Part shown: positions 1-5,595 of the stretch, piece by piece
How positions within the stretch are numbered: the first letter of the stretch is position 1
How the letters are laid out: every line of letters starts with the position of its first letter
Notes under the pieces: generated by a model
Told to the model about the DNA's origin: nothing
The model's database searches: none
What the model saw: the letters and a program-made list of their open reading frames with translations, nothing else
Source: a virus
Virus record (IMG/VR): IMGVR_UViG_3300028197_000025
Span: 1 to 47,158 of that record
Strand: one strand, 5' to 3'
Length of the DNA: 47,158 bases
Made by a program: the position numbers and the translations under genes

Positions 1-95
1 ATCCAACCAGCACAAGGTGCATCTTCGCCCTGTTGTTCAATAAGATTTTCTACCCTTGCTTTGAGTGCTTTGAGTGAATAGAACTGATTTGCCAT
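1..95 (-). CDS. hypothetical protein, N-terminal part only
   Basis: The gene starts with ATG at 95 (MANQFYSLKALKARVENLIE...) and runs off the left edge, so only about 31 residues are visible. The visible part looks helical, with alternating charged and hydrophobic residues. No family is recognised. It is the last visible member of the minus-strand small-gene series. Confidence 0.55.
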   Translation of the reverse strand, partial: MANQFYSLKALKARVENLIEQQGEDAPCAGW

Positions 96-144
96 GATGT
101 TAGTTAGTAGGGACAATAAAAAAGAGGGGATATACCCCTCTCAC

Positions 145-471
145 TTAAGCGTACTCACAAAATGTGTAACCGTTGACGAAATCATGGGTCACTTTGTTAT
201 CACGAACGAACCACTGAAAGTCCTTTTGAAATACACCATCAGTGAATGCATTGCAGAACTCGTTGATGATAGCGTTCAATCTAGACTTGGTGGTAGTGGA
301 CTGCCAACCTCCATCAAATACAGTGACAAAATCATCACCAACCTTTGCAATCTTGTTACCGTGGAGATACACAGTGGAGATGGTGCCTTCGGTGACGACT
401 TGAGTATTAGCGTTCTTCCAGTTGGTGTTCGCTGTGATGGCAGCGTTCATCTGGGATTCAATCTTACGCAT
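145..471 (-). CDS. conserved small cyanophage protein of unknown function
   Basis: 108 residues starting MRKIESQMNAAI. The open frame extends upstream, but this ATG is preferred because the sequence before it reads as an intergenic hairpin region and because the MRKIESQMN start fits a family I recall from cyanophages. The core holds NTQVVTEGTISTVYLHGNKIA followed by an FDGGWQS motif and a repeated aromatic tail (KDFQWFVRD). It looks like a compact soluble beta-rich domain. Function is not known. Confidence 0.75.
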   Translation of the reverse strand: MRKIESQMNAAITANTNWKNANTQVVTEGTISTVYLHGNKIAKVGDDFVTVFDGGWQSTTTKSRLNAIINEFCNAFTDGVFQKDFQWFVRDNKVTHDFVNGYTFCEYA

Positions 472-521
472 GTTTGGTGTCGGTTTGGTTGACTTCTTTA
501 TAATACAGGAGATGAGAGGCA

Positions 522-541
522 GCACAACCGGTTGTGTGCCA
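522..541. repeat. copy of the TGTGCCA 3'-end element with hairpin
   Basis: CACAACCGGTTGTG (523-536) is a perfect palindrome fused to TGTGCCA (535-541). Read on the minus strand it follows the stop codon of the 554-787 gene as GTGGCACA plus hairpin. It belongs to the element family at 815, 4546, 5603, 6226, 12016 and 14237. A likely role is transcript 3'-end formation or processing; this is inferred from position. Confidence 0.6.
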
Positions 542-553
542 CCTTGTGGATCG

Positions 554-787
554 TCACAGACCAGCGATGTAGTCTGCAAGTGCCTCATCATATTCTGCCT
601 TGGTGTCAAAGGTGCGACCATAGATCGTGCGAGGATAGGAAACCTCACGACCAGCAGCGGCAACCATCTCACAGTCTGCCCGATCGTATCCCATCTCTAC
701 GAGGTTTGCCACGTAGGGGTTATGAATGTTCATGAGAACCTCATCAGTCTCAAGAGCAAGGGTGCAGGGGTCTTTGATTTTGTTCAT
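554..787 (-). CDS. small hypothetical protein
   Basis: 77 residues, starting MNKIKDPCTLALETDEVL. It is acidic and mostly helical, with a central YDRADCEMVAAAGREVSYPRT segment. No recognised motif. It stands alone between two copies of the GTGGCACA element, so it may be a monocistronic unit. A TATTGT box 10 bases before the ATG could be a -10 element. Confidence 0.7.
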   Translation of the reverse strand: MNKIKDPCTLALETDEVLMNIHNPYVANLVEMGYDRADCEMVAAAGREVSYPRTIYGRTFDTKAEYDEALADYIAGL

Positions 788-814
788 GTGTCTACAATAG
801 AGGATTTTGAGTGC

Positions 815-838
815 TGTGCCACGCTAGGGTGACAGTTG
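815..838. repeat. degenerate copy of the TGTGCCA...AGTTGG element
   Basis: TGTGCCACGCTAGGGTGACAGTTGG sits directly after the stop of the 840-1022 gene (minus strand reading: CCAACTGTCA...GTGGCACA). The inverted repeat is less perfect than at 14237 or 5603, and no following hairpin is evident. Confidence 0.4.
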
Positions 839-839
839 G

Positions 840-1022
840 TCAATCGTCCAACAGTGGATCTTCCTTCTCAATGTCGTCTTGCATGTCCAAGGGCATGGCG
901 TCTCTATCGTCAATGTCACAATCAAACGAGAGAACGGACGGGATGTCATCGGTCACATCTCCCATATCAAAGATCTCTCCCATCATGTCCTGAATCTCGT
1001 CCCACATTGGTTTTTCTCTCAA
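840..1022 (-). CDS. very acidic small protein
   Basis: 60 residues, starting MREKPMWDEIQDMMGEIF. About one third of residues are Asp or Glu, in clusters such as DDIPSVLSFDCDIDDRD and KEDPLLDD. Such acidic phage proteins can be DNA mimics or partner-binding proteins, but nothing here proves it. A palindrome CCGACCGTGGTCGG (near 1085) separates it from the 1105-1257 gene. The ATG lacks a strong Shine-Dalgarno sequence (GAGAG upstream). Confidence 0.6.
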   Translation of the reverse strand: MREKPMWDEIQDMMGEIFDMGDVTDDIPSVLSFDCDIDDRDAMPLDMQDDIEKEDPLLDD

Positions 1023-1104
1023 CTGAAGTCATCCTACAGCAGCACCGACCCCTGACATGCTACCATGTGACAGTTCGCCAACCGACCACGGTCGGCTGAA
1101 TAGT

Positions 1105-1257
1105 TTATGTTAGAAACTCCTCCATGTAGTAGTCTACAGTAACTTCATAGAATGCAGCACGTTCTTCTAAACTAGCAGCGAATTCTTCTGCGAAGATATG
1201 AGTCTCTTCATCTGAGTTGTTATCATCACAGAAGAGATCTAGAGTTGATTCATGCAT
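1105..1257 (-). CDS. small acidic hypothetical protein
   Basis: 50 residues, MHESTLDLFCDDNNSDEE... ending in YYMEEFLT. The open frame continues upstream, but that part is out-of-frame shadow of the 1262-1507 gene, so the ATG at 1257, four bases after that gene's stop, is the sensible start. It is acidic and helical. Function is unknown. It is the distal gene of a three-gene chain (1662 to 1105). Confidence 0.65.
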   Translation of the reverse strand: MHESTLDLFCDDNNSDEETHIFAEEFAASLEERAAFYEVTVDYYMEEFLT

Positions 1258-1261
1258 AGTA

Positions 1262-1507
1262 TTAAACGGCGACTTTACGAGTTTCACGAAGTAACTGTCT
1301 TTGTGATGATTTGATTGTGTGGAGGCAATCATACAGTTGATGTAAATTAGTGATATCAATTCCACGAGAGGATTTAATATCAATCCGAGAAGCATCTGCC
1401 CACTGGATGTTATTCCTGCGGTCAACGATTGTTGTGTAATAGTTGCCATCTTTTTCCCAGTATGCATACCCTTCGCATACAACGTAGTTGTCAATAGTTG
1501 GTTTCAT
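1262..1507 (-). CDS. small hypothetical protein
   Basis: 81 residues. The N-terminal 45 residues look like a small beta barrel (MKPTIDNYVVCEGYAYWEKD, then YYTTIVDRRNNIQWADASR) and the rest is helical. Its ATG overlaps the stop of the upstream gene (ATGA), so the two are translationally coupled. No family recognised. Confidence 0.75.
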   Translation of the reverse strand: MKPTIDNYVVCEGYAYWEKDGNYYTTIVDRRNNIQWADASRIDIKSSRGIDITNLHQLYDCLHTIKSSQRQLLRETRKVAV

Positions 1508-1662
1508 AGTGGTTGTACATCAAGGTAAGTGATCTTGAGTTTCTTATGCTCTTTTTTAATCTTTTTGACTGCATTTTGGTGAGTATTTGCTGTCACAAAT
1601 CCCTCTTGATTTACTCCATCTGCAGTCTCAAAGTAGAACTCAAACTTGTTTGAAGAAGACAT
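1504..1662 (-). CDS. small basic hypothetical protein
   Basis: 52 residues: MSSSNKFEFYFETADGVNQE, then a lysine-rich stretch (NAVKKIKKEHKKLKI). The N-terminal half reads as two beta strands and the C-terminal half as a basic helix, a shape compatible with nucleic-acid binding, though that is a guess. It is the first gene after tRNA-Leu in the transcript from the tandem promoters near 2.0 kb and overlaps the next gene by ATGA. Confidence 0.7.
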   Translation of the reverse strand: MSSSNKFEFYFETADGVNQEGFVTANTHQNAVKKIKKEHKKLKITYLDVQPL

Positions 1663-1715
1663 TATAGTCTTTGTAAGTGTTATTAACTTGAGAATATTTA
1701 GTATAATATTCTCTA

Positions 1716-1801
1716 TAGGACTAGTCAGACTTGAACTGACAAAGATATTTAAATCTGACAGATTTTAAGTCTGTTGTGTTTACCAGTTTCACCATAGTCC
1801 T
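1716..1801 (-). tRNA. tRNA-Leu (anticodon UAA)
   Basis: On the minus strand AGGACTA pairs perfectly with TAGTCCT as acceptor stem. The anticodon stem-loop ACAGA-CTTAAAA-TCTGT gives anticodon UAA. There is a long class II variable arm, and the T arm GTCAG-TTCAAGT-CTGAC is intact. The CCA end is not encoded. It would decode UUA, rare in GC-rich Synechococcus hosts but common in this AT-rich phage. Confidence 0.95.
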
Positions 1802-1810
1802 TAATAATTA

Positions 1811-1838
1811 AATATAAAGTTTTCCACAGTTATGTGAA
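1811..1838 (-). promoter_or_regulatory. possible sigma70-like promoter before tRNA-Leu
   Basis: TTCACA (1833-1838), a 16-base spacer, then TATATT (1811-1816), 10 bases before the tRNA-Leu 5' end. The spacer contains a DnaA-box-like sequence, so protein binding there could repress it. The upstream AAGAACTT context is shared with the stronger promoter at 1948-1976. Confidence 0.45.
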
Positions 1839-1889
1839 GTTCTTAAATACTTAACTTTTAAGATTTCTGAGGTTTTTATAATTCCTCAG

Positions 1890-1936
1890 TTTCTACAGTT
1901 TCTGAGGTTCTATAAGTTTCTCAGAAACTGTAGAAA
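1890..1936. repeat. 17-bp perfect inverted repeat
   Basis: TTTCTACAGTTTCTGAG (1890-1906) and its exact reverse complement (1920-1936) flank a 13-base loop. TTTCTGAGG also occurs as a direct repeat at 1864 and 1900, and CCTCAG at 1884 and 1937. There is no T-run, so it is not an ordinary terminator. It lies in the candidate origin region downstream of two promoters and would fold in the transcript leader. Confidence 0.8.
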
Positions 1937-1947
1937 CCTCAGTTATC

Positions 1948-1976
1948 ATCATACTACAGAACTGAGTGTTTGTCAA
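1948..1976 (-). promoter_or_regulatory. strong sigma70-like early promoter
   Basis: TTGACA (1971-1976), a 17-base spacer, TATGAT (1948-1953) on the minus strand. It is the second of two near-consensus promoters in tandem and would transcribe the inverted repeat, tRNA-Leu and the 1662-1105 genes. Confidence 0.7.
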
Positions 1977-2035
1977 GTTCTTAGAAATTCCTCGGAAAGC
2001 CTCATAGGGACTGACCTTTGAAACCCTACAGAGTT

Positions 2036-2064
2036 ATTATAATACATTCGGAGAGTCTTGTCAA
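2036..2064 (-). promoter_or_regulatory. consensus sigma70-like early promoter
   Basis: TTGACA (2059-2064), exactly 17 bases, TATAAT (2036-2041) on the minus strand. Both hexamers are full consensus, which fits host-RNA-polymerase early transcription right after infection. Confidence 0.8.
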
Positions 2065-2265
2065 GTGCCAACTGTGAGAACCTTCTGACATGTTTGTGAA
2101 GTTCTTATACTATGGGTTGACAATCGGTAGGATGCACGCTAAGACGGTAAGGCATCCGCACATTATCAAGTATTTCACACATTTATCCACACTTATCCAC
2201 AGGCATGTGGAAAACTTAAGTATATTTAAAATGACATTTAAATCACACGGTAAATACCCTCCAAG

Positions 2266-2940
2266 TCACTTAGAATGCTCTTCCCAGTCACTTCGTTGCA
2301 CACCAACTGCCTCATTAATCATCCACCAACCAGTCATAATATACTTGGTTTGATTGATAGGCGGAACACCACGATGAACATAAGTCCATGATGCGGGAAA
2401 CAATAATAGATGACCTTGCTTAGGTTGAATCTTTGTTCCATCATAGAACTCAGTATACCCATCATTCTCTTCATCAATAGTATTCATATAATAGATGTAT
2501 GAGATACCACGATAATACCCACTCATATTACCACCTAACATATACCTATCATCACTATGCCAATGAAAGTAACCACCAGGATCAGTACGTTGTATATTAT
2601 ATCCTGTCATCCTTGCTTCACTACGCATGAATGGATAAACTAAATTATGATTCTTCTCTTGTAATAGACTATCATACAAATCTAATTGTTCGTATGTTAT
2701 GTCAGAGATATAATTATGTTCTTTAAAGTAATTGGTGGCAGATGATATATGTAAGTCAGTTGATAGTTTAATTGGAGTATTGACCTTAGACTGTGATACC
2801 GTAGTTTCATTAAGAGCATATCCACTACCTGTAACACCAGCATGTTTATTACTATCTCTCTCAAACTTACGAATAAGATTATTCAAGAATGTATGATCTA
2901 GAACTGGGGCATCACTATAATAAATGTTATTATGAAACAT
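2266..2940 (-). CDS. 2-oxoglutarate/Fe(II)-dependent oxygenase
   Basis: 224 residues with a double-stranded beta-helix pattern. Iron ligands are visible as H128-x-D130 in FHWHSDD and a distal H189 in YVHRGVP; K199 or nearby residues would hold 2-oxoglutarate. The segment DGYTEFYDGTKIQPKQGHLL... with LFPASW is typical of prolyl-4-hydroxylase-like members. The substrate (protein, nucleic acid or small molecule) cannot be told from sequence. It is the last gene of the chain that begins at 4491. Six such enzymes occur in this window, all divergent from one another. Confidence 0.88.
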   Translation of the reverse strand: MFHNNIYYSDAPVLDHTFLNNLIRKFERDSNKHAGVTGSGYALNETTVSQSKVNTPIKLSTDLHISSATNYFKEHNYISDITYEQLDLYDSLLQEKNHNLVYPFMRSEARMTGYNIQRTDPGGYFHWHSDDRYMLGGNMSGYYRGISYIYYMNTIDEENDGYTEFYDGTKIQPKQGHLLLFPASWTYVHRGVPPINQTKYIMTGWWMINEAVGVQRSDWEEHSK

Positions 2941-2942
2941 GT

Positions 2943-3131
2943 TTAATCAGGGAGAAGGTGAAAGTCTACAGTATTTACACCATATCCAGTCACATTAATA
3001 ATCTCCGTGATTAACTCTTCTGGGTCACTTACTTCCCATTCAGCATTTAATGTATCAGTAATAATATCATTCTCTTGTTCATCTGTGAGATCTTTAAAGT
3101 TGAATTTGATCTCGGTAACTTTATATTTCAT
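2943..3131 (-). CDS. small acidic hypothetical protein
   Basis: 62 residues starting MKYKVTEIKFNFKDL. A start 57 bases further upstream is possible but would overlap the preceding gene, so the ATG at 3131 is chosen. It has a beta strand at the N-terminus and an acidic helix (DEQENDIITDTLN). No known family. Confidence 0.7.
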   Translation of the reverse strand: MKYKVTEIKFNFKDLTDEQENDIITDTLNAEWEVSDPEELITEIINVTGYGVNTVDFHLLPD

Positions 3132-3135
3132 AGTA

Positions 3136-3864
3136 TCAACCTGCTGTGTAATATGCATTACGATAAAGATAACCGCCTGCCCAGTCACAGTTCTTTAATA
3201 CAAACTCACGCTCGGTGATAATGAGAAGATTAAAGCGTACTCCTTTAGCAGGTTGTTTGAATGATGCTGCCTTGTATACTTCACCAGACTTACGATCAAT
3301 GAAGCAATGCACTGATTCAGTCTCACCATTCACACACTGCATCACCTTGTGATACTTACGACCAGAGACTAATGCATAAGAATAGTTCTGACCATTAGGA
3401 TGTGAACGCTGATGAGACTGTTGAAGTGCATCACACAACATTAGACCATACTTAGTCACATTGATTTGATTGGTGTTCTGTGCATCCTTCTGAGCACAGT
3501 AATCAGAAAATTCTTTGTTCAGTGTGGTGGTGGTCATGGTGGTGTCCTTTGCTGATGAATCAATCATAACAGATACTGGAGCGTCATCGGTGGTGTCCAG
3601 TGCCAGTTTAAGAAGTGGCATAGCACTGTATGCACTGGTGCGATCTGGTGCTACGATCTTACCTGGACGTTTGTGTGTGATTGGTGCAATGTAACACCGT
3701 TTCTTTGTGTTGTAAAACCCCCAGATGGATTTAACATCTTCAGAGTAACTAAACAAAGCGTGATTGCGAATCCAGATACCAATGATATTTGGTTTATGTT
3801 GCTTGATTTCATAACTGAAACCTTCTGGTGCAATGTGTGGGAAATCAACAGGTAATTCGTGCAT
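3136..3864 (-). CDS. fused two-module hypothetical protein
   Basis: 242 residues in one open frame starting MHELPVDFPHIAPEGFSYEI. Module 1 (about residues 1-95) has an IWGFYNTKKRCYIAP core. Module 2 starts at an internal ATG (3537, MTTTTLNKEFSDYC) and has GRKYHKVMQ, SVHCFIDRKSGEVYKAASF and DWAGGYLYRN. I recall both modules from cyanophages as separate genes. The DNA encoding the linker contains TATGAT and AAGGA before the internal ATG, like leaders of independent genes near 5350 and 5560. So either a real fusion or two in-frame genes with readthrough. Functions are unknown. Confidence 0.7.
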   Translation of the reverse strand: MHELPVDFPHIAPEGFSYEIKQHKPNIIGIWIRNHALFSYSEDVKSIWGFYNTKKRCYIAPITHKRPGKIVAPDRTSAYSAMPLLKLALDTTDDAPVSVMIDSSAKDTTMTTTTLNKEFSDYCAQKDAQNTNQINVTKYGLMLCDALQQSHQRSHPNGQNYSYALVSGRKYHKVMQCVNGETESVHCFIDRKSGEVYKAASFKQPAKGVRFNLLIITEREFVLKNCDWAGGYLYRNAYYTAG

Positions 3865-3958
3865 CGTACAGTTCAGCGTGGCGTTGCAATTCATTGATGT
3901 GGTGATCTTCAATCGCACCATCAATGGTCTCACCAATCATTTCCACCGAACGAAACAT
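3845..3958 (-). CDS. possible 37-residue overlapping small ORF
   Basis: ATG at 3958 opens MFRSVEMIGETIDGAIEDHH..., ending in ELYDARITC. It overlaps the gene before by 29 bases and the gene after by 20 bases, in a different frame from both, and fills the gap between them. Overlaps of this kind are frequent here, but its shortness keeps confidence low. Confidence 0.45.
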   Translation of the reverse strand: MFRSVEMIGETIDGAIEDHHINELQRHAELYDARITC

Positions 3959-4085
3959 TGACTCCCATAACTGTTGCTGATGGGTTCCTTGCGAGTGCAG
4001 TTTTGCGGGCATCTTGAGGGTTAGCAGCGATTACTTTTTCTTCAAAGACTTTGCCAGCGGCAAACATTTTAACAATGTAAGTCAT
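3930..4085 (-). CDS. small hypothetical protein
   Basis: 51 residues: MTYIVKMFAAGKVFEEKVIA, then NPQDARKTALARNPSATVMGV. Two strands and one helix with a beta ending resemble small single-domain phage proteins. The ATG overlaps the preceding stop (ATGA). Function is unknown. Confidence 0.7.
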   Translation of the reverse strand: MTYIVKMFAAGKVFEEKVIAANPQDARKTALARNPSATVMGVNVSFGGNDW

Positions 4086-4276
4086 GAATTCATTACCTTA
4101 TTGTAGAGTTGATTGAAAGTCTCACGATCATCAATCAGAATAGGATGATCCATAAGATCACTACTATCAATCATGACCAGCAATTCTTGAAGAAGTACAA
4201 CTTCTTCATAGTAAAGACCCTTGATTGAGAGACTCTGATTCATCATCATTTCATGACTAAATTCCATTAGTTCCAA
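4082..4276 (-). CDS. small helical acidic protein
   Basis: 64 residues, MELMEFSHEMMMNQSLSIKG... with a long leucine-rich helix (YEEVVLLQELLVMIDSSD). Part of the 4491-2266 chain; it overlaps its neighbours on both sides. No family recognised. Confidence 0.65.
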   Translation of the reverse strand: MELMEFSHEMMMNQSLSIKGLYYEEVVLLQELLVMIDSSDLMDHPILIDDRETFNQLYNKVMNS

Positions 4277-4491
4277 CCTGTTGATTCATCAGGTTCGTGA
4301 TCAGGTTCCTCATCCTTATCACTAACTAACAGTTCAGGGTAGTATTGTTTAACCTCCTCTGATAATTCTGCGTCAGAATAATCATCATAAGAGGTATTCA
4401 TATAATCATACAACACTGACATAAGAGTCTTGAGATCCATGTCTTCCAGCATTGTGTGAATCAATTTTGATTGGAGGAGATCGCGATTCAT
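4267..4491 (-). CDS. acidic hypothetical protein, first gene of its chain
   Basis: 74 residues beginning MNRDLLQSKLIHTMLEDMD with an acidic tail (DKDEEPDHEPDESTGWN). TATACT lies 26 bases before the ATG as a possible -10 box without a clear -35. Mostly helical; function unknown. Confidence 0.7.
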   Translation of the reverse strand: MNRDLLQSKLIHTMLEDMDLKTLMSVLYDYMNTSYDDYSDAELSEEVKQYYPELLVSDKDEEPDHEPDESTGWN

Positions 4492-4530
4492 AATGTGTTG
4501 TGTTGACTTCTATAGTATAGAGTGCTGAGA

Positions 4531-4572
4531 GGACGCTAGGAGCGTCCCTGTGCCACTTATCAGACTGTCTGG
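4531..4572. repeat. TGTGCCA element with adjacent 7-bp hairpin
   Basis: GGACGCT-AGG-AGCGTCC (4531-4547) abuts CCCTGTGCCACTT (4546-4558). On the minus strand this follows the TGA of the 4560-4817 gene as AAGTGGCACAGGG plus hairpin. No T-run follows, so a classical intrinsic terminator is unlikely; RNA processing or stabilisation is possible. Confidence 0.6.
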
Positions 4573-4817
4573 ACCAGATCACCGACGCGGCGAGCATCTG
4601 CTACAATACCGCCCAGTGACATACTCATAAGATCTTCTGCTTCAACGATCTGAGTCAGTTGTGATACAAATGCCTGAGATTCGCTGGTGAACTCATACAT
4701 TTTATCAGGATTAGACTGATATGAAATAGTTACAACTGCATCTTCAATCTTGATGAATGCAACTGCACTAGATTGTTCGGCAGTGAGAATACGAGCGATA
4801 GGAGCGTTCACGATCAT
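4560..4817 (-). CDS. small hypothetical protein, weakly KTSC-like
   Basis: 85 residues. The stretch SSAVAFIKIEDAVVTISYQ then YEFTSE resembles the alternating beta pattern of KTSC-type domains, but the namesake motif is absent. The C-terminal half is helical and acidic. It stands as its own unit between intergenic segments, with the GTGGCACA element immediately 3'. Confidence 0.65.
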   Translation of the reverse strand: MIVNAPIARILTAEQSSAVAFIKIEDAVVTISYQSNPDKMYEFTSESQAFVSQLTQIVEAEDLMSMSLGGIVADARRVGDLVQTV

Positions 4818-4918
4818 GATGATAAAAAAATGTTAGTGTTTGTTTGTTCTGGGACTTACCGATGCAATGCTAACGTGCCCAGTGTGTTGTCTAGGTCTTA
4901 CGCTTAATACTGTGCAGC

Positions 4919-5083
4919 CTAGGTGAATGGAACGAATAAGCAATAGTTGTTGTTATCGTAGACACCAATGGTCTCACGTTCAACCTCAACACGCTCAAAC
5001 AATTCGTCCCAATTGTTTACCCACTCTTGGATAGAGTAGTAGGGGATAATGTTACCCCCATATAGAGCGTAGTTAGTATGCAT
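4919..5083 (-). CDS. small aromatic-rich hypothetical protein
   Basis: 54 residues: MHTNYALYGGNIIPYYSIQE, then WVNNWDELFERVEVERETIG and YCLFVPFT. The TGATG overlap with the upstream stop indicates coupled translation. Function is unknown. The 100 bases between it and the 4560-4817 gene hold no obvious feature. Confidence 0.7.
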   Translation of the reverse strand: MHTNYALYGGNIIPYYSIQEWVNNWDELFERVEVERETIGVYDNNNYCLFVPFT

Positions 5084-5334
5084 CAGCAACCCATAGGAGC
5101 ATACTCGGAGCGTGGCATCTGCTCAAGGTTAAGGTCAGTGACCTCAGCACCGTTAGCAAGGCGATCTGCCCACTCGTTACGTGCTGTGAGTGCTGTGACG
5201 GTGCTGTAGGACTTCTGACCGTTGACGTTGAAGGTGATACGCTTCTGGAAACGCTTGACGATCACACCATCTGCCTCAGCAATGAATGCTTCAGGAAAGA
5301 AGTCAACAGTGGTGATGGTGTTGGTGAGTTGCAT
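5083..5334 (-). CDS. small beta-rich hypothetical protein
   Basis: 83 residues, MQLTNTITTVDFFPEAFIAE with a probable beta sandwich (RFQKRITFNVNGQKSYSTVT). It is preceded by a repeated leader with an extended -10 box (TGCTATAAT) and an AAGGA ribosome binding site 5 bases from ATG. Not recognised. Confidence 0.75.
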   Translation of the reverse strand: MQLTNTITTVDFFPEAFIAEADGVIVKRFQKRITFNVNGQKSYSTVTALTARNEWADRLANGAEVTDLNLEQMPRSEYAPMGC

Positions 5335-5345
5335 GGGGTTCCTTG

Positions 5346-5364
5346 GTTGATGAATTAATTATAG
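5346..5364 (-). promoter_or_regulatory. extended -10 promoter within a repeated leader
   Basis: Minus strand TGCTATAAT (-10 at 5358-5363) followed by TAATTCATCA, which recurs in the leader at 5556-5574 and in altered form at 3552-3570. No good -35 is seen, so the TGn extension may compensate. Confidence 0.5.
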
Positions 5365-5377
5365 CATATGGAGAGCG

Positions 5378-5542
5378 TTAGCCCTTACTGACTGTGACAC
5401 TATGCGTACCGTCCTTATTCAGTTGACGGCAGAGCAATTCAGAATGTAGGCTACGTGCGAACTGCTGATCAAGAGTCTCATAAGATACTTCACCATCTTC
5501 AGGAGTGACAGCACTGACCTTGTAGTATTCGGAGACGAGCAT
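5378..5542 (-). CDS. small hypothetical protein
   Basis: 54 residues: MLVSEYYKVSAVTPEDGEVS, then QFARSLHSELLCRQLNKDG and THSVTVSKG. The start lies about 26 bases after a TATAAT box, with CAAGGAA as ribosome binding site. No recognised family. It and the 5083-5334 gene carry matching leader sequences and may be co-regulated. Confidence 0.7.
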   Translation of the reverse strand: MLVSEYYKVSAVTPEDGEVSYETLDQQFARSLHSELLCRQLNKDGTHSVTVSKG

Positions 5543-5567
5543 TGGTGTGTTCCTTGCTGATGAATTA

Positions 5568-5595
5568 ATTATAGAGCATCAGGCAGCGATGCCAA
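5568..5595 (-). promoter_or_regulatory. sigma70-like promoter inside the 3' end of the nuclease gene
   Basis: TTGGCA (5590-5595), 16-base spacer, TATAAT (5568-5573). It would fire the 5542 gene. The -10 flank CTATAATTAATTCATCA matches the leader at 5346-5364. Confidence 0.6.

Larger units (their letters stand above)
1802..2265. other. candidate replication origin or early control region with DnaA-box-like sites
   Basis: 464 bases without a plausible gene. It holds TTTTCCACA (1820-1828), TTATCCACA (2183-2191), TTATCCACA (2193-2201) and TGTGGAAAA (2206-2214, the reverse of TTTTCCACA). These match the bacterial and cyanobacterial DnaA-box consensus. It also holds a 17-bp inverted repeat, several TTTCTGAGG repeats, a GGATGC/GCATCC hairpin (2130-2157) and two or three minus-strand promoters. 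T4 itself initiates from R-loops and does not use DnaA, so an origin role is inference from sequence only. Confidence 0.5.

Noticed and set aside
422-832. 136-residue plus-strand open frame
   Set aside because: It crosses two minus-strand genes and two hairpin elements and has no coding character.
1258-1494. N-terminal extension of the 1105-1257 gene
   Set aside because: It is a shadow of the overlapping 1262-1507 gene in another frame; the ATG at 1257 right after that stop is better.
2117-2145. Plus-strand TTGACA followed 17 bases later by TAAGAC
   Set aside because: The -10 is poor and there is no plus-strand gene downstream; the 2090-2353 plus frame is intergenic plus antisense.
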